A program made the position numbers and the translations under genes. The notes below the pieces were generated by a model. That model made no database searches. It was not told the DNA's origin and saw only the letters and a list, made by a program, of their open reading frames with translations. Shown here piece after piece: positions 57,976-64,000 of a stretch of 64,000 bases of DNA (the stretch's first letter is position 1; each line of letters begins with the position of its first letter). The stretch covers positions 9,388,501-9,452,500 of the forward strand of contig CM032131.1 of the NCBI GenBank assembly GCA_018894105.1, written 5' to 3'. The stretch is from Jacaranda mimosifolia. Taxonomy: Eukaryota; Streptophyta; Magnoliopsida; Lamiales; Bignoniaceae.

Positions 57976-60900
57976 TTTTCAAGAACCTAGGTCATTATGG
58001 GAATGATTCTTGTATTTGGAACGAATAGGTCTAGTAGAGGATAAGCTTGATCTGGGAACCATTTAGGATATGAATTTTCGGGATAATGCTCAACATTAAA
58101 GAAGTGAAAGATTATGGCCAACCAGTGTATAACCTCTTAGTTCTGGTATGTCAGACATATGATCTTATAGTTATTGGAAAGGATGATACTGATTGAAATT
58201 ATAGCATTATGTGAACAATATCTATGAAGATTGGATTTGATGAGTTAAGGACTATATTCGGAAGATATATATTCAGTTGGCGAAGAGTTATTTTAACAAT
58301 CAATGTCATGCAAGCAACATTTGTGAAAGTTGAATCTGACAAGTGGAGGATTATCTCATAAACAAATATATATTTGGTAAGTGAATGATTATTTTGGGAT
58401 GAATAACGATTAACCTATGCACATGGTCGGATTTAGATGGTATGATTATATGGAAAAAGGTTGGTAGTTGATGGAAAAATTGATCCGCATGACTACATTA
58501 TGGCAATACATTGAAAAGGAGAAAATGGCACATGAGATGAAAATCTATAAGACATTAATGAAAATTCATAAGAAAGCTGGTGTTGATTATGACAATTGAT
58601 CAATGTGACTATGGATTTGACAATGAATAGAGGAAATGGAAAGATTGCTAGAAAGATATAAAGTTGTAAGCAATCATATTGTAAGTTCGAAGAGAATATT
58701 GAAAGGTAATTGTAGTTTACATGTAACATGTATGGTAAGGGTAGAAGTTGAATGAAAAATATCTAGTGAAGACATTGAAATAATTGAAGAGGAGTTGAAT
58801 GTAATAAATGGAAGTGTTGAGATTAAAAGGGGATACTATACAACGTAAGTGAAATTATGTGCAAAGAACAAAGGCTAGTGTTATGACAAAACATAATTCC
58901 TTAACAAAAATTGAGGGTATCAAATAGATTGATGGAGATTAAAAATCAATTATTTGGGAAATTAGGAAAAGTACACCCCTATCATGATGATGGAATTTGA
59001 GATCATGAGTTATGGAGTTAAGAAAATATTTACAGCATGAATAGATATATCCCAAAAGATGACGATTATACAATTTGTTAATCTTGAGTTGTGAAGTATT
59101 ATGACTCTTTAAATTTCAGGAAAGATGATATCTTAAGAAATATATCACGGTGTAAATGTGGCTGTGAGATCCTAACTTGGTAAGTTGATGATCACCTTAG
59201 ACAAGTTACATTCCATAGTTAGAAGATCATTTAGGATGTTTGACAAGCGTATCTAGTGCAAAAATAGCAAAGATCAACTTGTATGATTGTAAAATGGCAG
59301 TGAATAGGAAAGAATAGATGAATAACCAGTGCAGATAAAGTTTTTGGAGAATTATATCATAAGTTTTAAGAGAAATATATAGCTATTGTGGGTTACAAGA
59401 AGCATATGTGGCAAGTACTGGAAATTGAAAGGAAACATCAAATAGAGACATATAAATTAATGAAGAAGGATTGAAAAAAAAATTATATGGGAAAGAAGAT
59501 TTAAAGGTTTAATATTGACTTAATGGGTAGGAAATATAAATAGAAGGCAGAGATTAGTATTTTAACAAGATACAGTCGCCCATTGGAAAATGAGGATGTA
59601 GAAAATATATGAAGAATGGAACTAATACTTTGGAGTGGAGATGAACATCCCTACTTTGGTGAGAGAAATAAAGAGTTATGATGTACGTCAATTAGAGAAA
59701 TAGTTAAGGCATTTATATACATAAGAATAACTAGTTTTAGCTCTGCATATGGAGTATGACAAAATATTCGATTGTAATAACGATATACGCTAAATTTAAT
59801 AAGCTTTGCCATCATGAATCAGACGTCAACTAGATCGATTGAGAGTTTAAATATTCTCAAGAACTACTAACCTATATGTAGCCTGATATTATCACTCATG
59901 AATCTTGTATATAAATAAAATTATATCTTGTATATCATATACGCTAATTTGAGCTTTAAGAAATCTTGGCTTATATTTAGATATTTTATTTTCTAAAATA
60001 AAGTAGCCATTCTGATATTATTCATATTTAAGATGAATGCTATTGGCTAATTGAATTCGAACTCATCCAATAAGGCCGAAATCACGATATGGGGGGAGAA
60101 GACATCACTAAAAAATCCTCAAGCGTGAATGCAATCATATGTCGATCGAGTCATATGGTCATCAATCAACTAAATTAGTACACCTAAAGATCGCGATGAA
60201 GATGCGCTAATTAGAAATATGTCGTGGGAAGAACTAGAGATGACATCAGACCTCACTCCACGCATATTAGTAGATCCAAAGGAAGGAAAGATATGTGGCA
60301 TAATCCATGTTATAATGGAGCAGCAAACCCTATGTATGTATTGATGAGCGAATTAGATTGGTAACTTCGGGAGCATAGTAGAGGCCTTGTGAAGGAAACC
60401 CTCAAGGAATTTAATTAATCATGTTAGAGTTAAGGCTATAGACAATTGAGTTTGGCTAGAAAACGCATGAACAGTACAAAAATTTCTTAGGATTCATCAA
60501 TTTTATCGGAAATGTACTTCGTGTTTTCAATGTTGTAGATCCACAAGTGGAAATAACTCGAAAAGGATTTAATAATTTGAATAGATAGAGATATATGGAC
60601 AATTTCGAGAATTTAAGAAAGAAATAGTCCTAGTGTTAGTTCTTGCCATTCTTTGGGAAACTTAATGAAATGTTATATATATTTATGCCAAAAAGTAAAT
60701 GTGGTTATGGGATAACAATCTCTTATGCTTTGGGAAAACTTAAGTCATAGGATAAACTATCTTGCTCATGATTTAAGACTAACTGAATTGGCAATTGCTC
60801 TAATGAAATAGAGATGCCATCTAAAGGTGGAAAAAGAGAAATTCGTGAGGGATGTGAAAGTACTAGTAGATATAATTTGGGTAAGTCTAAAACTGACAAA

Positions 60901-61290
60901 TACTTTGGATCAAAAGAATGCATTACAATACTCGGTGAATGGTGAAATAACTGAAGGGTAAGTATAGGTATTGCAAGGATGAAAATTTAACAATCAATTA
61001 TGAGATTTAGTAATTAACCCCAAACACATGGTGAAATGCCAAATACTCAAGTAAGGATACATAGATTGAAAAACTCGAGATAGTAATCTCAAACATTAAG
61101 GATTTTAGATTTCAATCTCAACAAAGCGAAAAATCACTTGGGACTAAAGAAGGAAACACATGGAACTCATGGCGCTAAGAACGATTTACTGAGAGAGATA
61201 TTTTGGAATGAGAAGATGATGAGTGATTTGAATTTACCAAACTTCATATGAGAATCTAGGGACCAGATTCTTTTAAGGGATGAGGGTAGT
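57976..61290 (+). pseudogene. Gypsy internal region, highly degenerate gag-pol
   Basis: Only the end of pol can be named. At about 60484-60585 FLGFINFIGN and DPQVEITRKG match the thumb region of Gypsy RT (FLG..NYYR, LTRKG). At about 60700-60800 SYALGKLKS and AHDLRLTELAIAL match the RNase H words (YASR.LK, HDLEL). The rest is full of stops, and gag, protease and integrase cannot be assigned; the 3.3-kb length is short for the lineage, so pieces are deleted. Possible PPT: AAGGGATGAGGGTAGT at 61275-61290. Confidence 0.65.
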
Positions 61291-61961
61291 TGTAAGACTC
61301 CTAAAATTCATAAGTATGATCTTAAAAGAATTTAAAATTTTAATAAATTGGATCCTAGTGTTAAAAGCCGAGGAAAAAACAATAGTAGTAACAATAATAA
61401 CATAACAATTGGTAATGTTAAATCGAATTTGGCCTAGGTGAATCATGCTTAATTAATTAGAGAAATAGTATGGTAGTGGAAAAAAAAAGGGACCAAAAGT
61501 TAACAAAATAAAGGCTTAATTATAGAAAATTAGGAACTATGCCGGGCTAATGTGTGAGAGAAAGAAAGACTGAGGAACAAACTGATACATTAGGGTCAAA
61601 TATAAGGGACTCAGGAAGCTGGGGGATTTGATTAAGAATCAAGTTAGAATTTTGGGGGCTAAAATGCAACTTGGAGGAAGTAGGAAATATAAATATGGAC
61701 CCCCTTCACTTAATCAAATTTTCACAAGCGGACCCAGCAATCTCTCTCCCACACCCATCTCGCCGTTGCTAGAAAAATTACAAACTAAACTAATCATCAC
61801 CTTCCAGTCAACATGACGAATGCATTGATCCCCAAACCCTCCAAACAACCCTCTAGAACGACGGCAATTGGATATCAAAGTGGACGATGGTGACCAGTGG
61901 TGGGCACAATGGTTTTGGCAACTAAAACTCATGGTTAAGGCATGGGTTTTGGCAGGCTCAA
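61291..61961 (+). repeat. Gypsy 3' LTR, 5' part
   Basis: It begins TGTAAGACTCC and includes AATAAATTGGATCCTAGTG and CATGCTTAATTAATTAG. It is cut at 61961 by a Copia LTR. Open frames at 61628-61816 (+) and 61980-61714 (-) are chance frames. The same 5' part of this LTR family is at 25248. Confidence 0.75.
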
Positions 61962-64000
61962 TGTTAGAATAGCTCCCCACAGCTAATTAGATTAGCATGT
62001 AAACTATTTCACTTGTAATACAATCTTGATTGAATAATATTCATGATAAATGACCATCTTCATCTTATGCTTATTTTACTTCACTCACATTTGGTTAAAG
62101 CCCTTAAATCATACAAGACTATAGGACTTAGTCATGCACTGGGTGGTGATCATGAAACAAGTTTCATACGGCTGTGATCTTAAAATATTCCAAATCATAG
62201 AATCTTATGAGACAGGGCATTTAAGATTCGGACAGACTTGCATTAATGATGCATAAATCCAAGGGGTTCAATATTGTTCCATTTCATGAGCAATCAATGT
62301 TAGACATGGGTGTATATTAGTAAGTGCTTGTTAGAGAACAAGTTCATTGAAAGCCCACTCGGAGAATCCACTAGATAGCCGTAGTGGCAAGTTATCCAGC
62401 TTACGCTAGTGCATATAATTAGTCCTTTGACCTGAGGATCCATGGTAACCTTATGTTTAGGTCCTCATGCTGTGACTTTTCTTTGACCACTCTGTGGGTC
62501 ATTCGGGTTGAGCTTGGGTATAAGGTACTTTGTCATGGAGGTTTGTGAGATCCAAGATGGGATCCATTTCCTTATCATTGTGAAGAGCGAGTGCATCTCC
62601 TATGTATTATATAATGATCGATTCCACGAAATCCTTGCGCAAGGTAGCATGACAATTAAGAAAAGGAATTTTTCAAAGATGAGGTCATAAAGGGGAATCG
62701 AACATTAGGAATAGAAATATAGTTATCGAGGCTATTAGGGAGCCTGCAAATATCTTGCCCTAGGCCTCTTTCGGAATATAGGAGATGGAAGGACCAAATT
62801 TGCATAGCAAGCGTACAGCTAAAATGGTTTTCCAAGAGCATATTCATTTCGACCAATTAGTTGAGCTCCATGGGCTTGAAGTTAGGATATCGACCATGGA
62901 GATTGGGTACTTCTCAATTAATAGAGATTAATTGAATTGAGTTATTAGTTTAAAGGAGTTTAAACTAATGTGAATATTTCGGTATTCTAAATATCACATG
63001 AGTTGTGAGCCCATGTCCAGTTAATGGTAGAACCCAATGGGTCACACATAAAAGCCAATAGGAAATTCTATTCGATGAAGGGAATTTTCTAAGAGTTAGA
63101 AAATTCCACTTGACCGATTTTATGGAGGAAAATGGTTGGCTAATTTTTGGTCATTTTGGCTTGATCAATTTAATTGTTAAATTGATTTAAATAATTTAAG
63201 GAGTTAAATTAGACCAATTAAATTAACTCCTTAATTTAATTGGTGCCATATGACTATCAATTGGTCAAGTTAACTTAAAGAGTTAAGTTGACATCTTCTA
63301 GCTTAAAGAGTTAAGCTAATTAACTTAAAGAGTGAAATCATGACCAATTAATTAAATTATAGGGTTAATTTAATTAAAATGAAGAATTAATTTTGGAGGA
63401 AAAATCCAAATGAAAGAGTTCATTTGGAGTGCATTTAGAATTTATTTGGACGATATTTCATGAGATGAAATGAAGATTCCAAATGAAATCCAAATCCAAA
63501 TGAAATTAAAATTTCACATGCAACTTACCTCGCAAGTTAGCGCCAACATCATGGGAGGTGTGATGCCAACTTGCATCACACCTCCCTCCCTATAAATAGG
63601 AGAGAGGTAGCTGGCCAAAGCATGCTTGCACATCTAATTGTTAGATTCTATTTTTCCTCCAATTTTGTGTGATTCATTCATATGTTGAAGTCTCGAACTT
63701 CTTCTTCATCCTACCTCCTAAAATCAACCTTCATCTCATTCTTCTGTCTTTGGTTTTCCAGCTAACTAAGGAATGATTTGGATTTGACATTGGTGTGTGG
63801 ATCATCACATTAGAGGCTAGACAATTGGATAGCTTGGCTTTTGTAGATCCACTAGAGGTGTAGAAAGTTTGGATCATCTTTTCTAGACCTTTATGGACTC
63901 AATTTTAGCTTAATTTTTTACTAGAGTTTCCCCAAGGTGTTGAGGAGGTTGTTTCAAAATTTCAGAAAATTTGGAGGTGGTTTGATAGGGAAATTGTTGC
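61962..64000 (+). repeat. Copia D LTR (incomplete at window end)
   Basis: It begins TGTTAGAATAGCTCCCCAC inside the Gypsy 3' LTR and runs to the window end without reaching its own end. A perfect GGTGTGATG-N8-CATCACACC stem-loop is at 63567-63592 and overlaps the TATA region CCTATAAATAGG near 63590. Whether a full element or a solo LTR follows is unknown. Confidence 0.88.

Larger units (their letters stand above)
44692..61961 (+). mobile_element. Ty3/Gypsy element (Del/Tekay-like), interrupted
   Basis: The 5' LTR is in two parts, 44692-47242 and 57446-57954, split by Copia C. Then PBS (57959), a degenerate internal region to 61290, PPT, and the 3' LTR start at 61291, which is broken at 61961 by Copia D. 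The 5' LTR lacks its first 156 bases or so, compared with the 3' LTR start. The 44692-45220 and 61446-61961 stretches match clearly. Confidence 0.78.

Noticed and set aside
1..64000. CRISPR array, tRNA or rRNA genes, bacterial operon
   Set aside because: No regularly spaced identical repeats with unique spacers, no cloverleaf with matching arms, and no rRNA-like stretch were seen; the context is plant nuclear DNA.

Overview
The window is eukaryotic nuclear DNA from a flowering plant, most likely a eudicot. It is AT-rich and holds almost nothing but decayed mobile elements in nested layers. I find no intact host gene, no tRNA or rRNA gene, and no bacterial-type operon or CRISPR array. Every recognisable protein-coding stretch is a transposon or pararetrovirus remnant, broken by stops and frameshifts. 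The one exception in kind is a two-exon GRF zinc-finger gene, itself a pseudogene.

Layout. 1-3116: 3' part of a Ty1/Copia element (RT/RNase H and a 5'-truncated LTR). 3117 to about 6.8 kb: Mutator-like (MULE) transposase on + facing a GRF zinc-finger/membrane-anchor pseudogene on -. 7872-8389: short hAT-type non-autonomous element. 9469-18748: a complete but degenerate Ty3/Gypsy element of Tat type with two LTRs, PBS, PPT, gag, RNase H, integrase and a long antisense ORF; it carries a 1.3-kb hAT-like insertion that itself holds a second one. 18.7-21.7 kb: non-coding DNA with a GC-rich island and a second copy of the antisense-ORF-like domain. 21703-24462: probable non-autonomous Helitron on -. 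25248-29250: two Gypsy LTR fragments, a CACTA terminus and about 3 kb of unassigned sequence.

29245-35820: Copia element on - (integrase, gag, leader, 5' LTR) abutting part of another LTR. 35.8-39 kb: very AT-rich DNA with roughly 335-bp periodic repeats. 38967-44690: endogenous pararetrovirus (Caulimoviridae-like, possibly florendovirus), ending in a direct-repeat array and a TATA box. 44692-61961: a Gypsy (Del/Tekay-like) element whose 5' LTR is split by a full-length Copia element (47243-57440) and whose 3' LTR is broken by another Copia LTR (61962 to the window end).

The same Copia family contributes six LTR copies. They share a stem-loop just upstream of the TATA box, an array of TTAAAGAGTTAA-like words, and in the two elements with leaders a repeated leader motif. 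The order of insertion can be read from the nesting: the Gypsy insertion truncated or landed beside the pararetrovirus, and Copia elements then entered both Gypsy LTRs. Calls rest on motif reading by eye. Family names are from general knowledge, and no database search was run.
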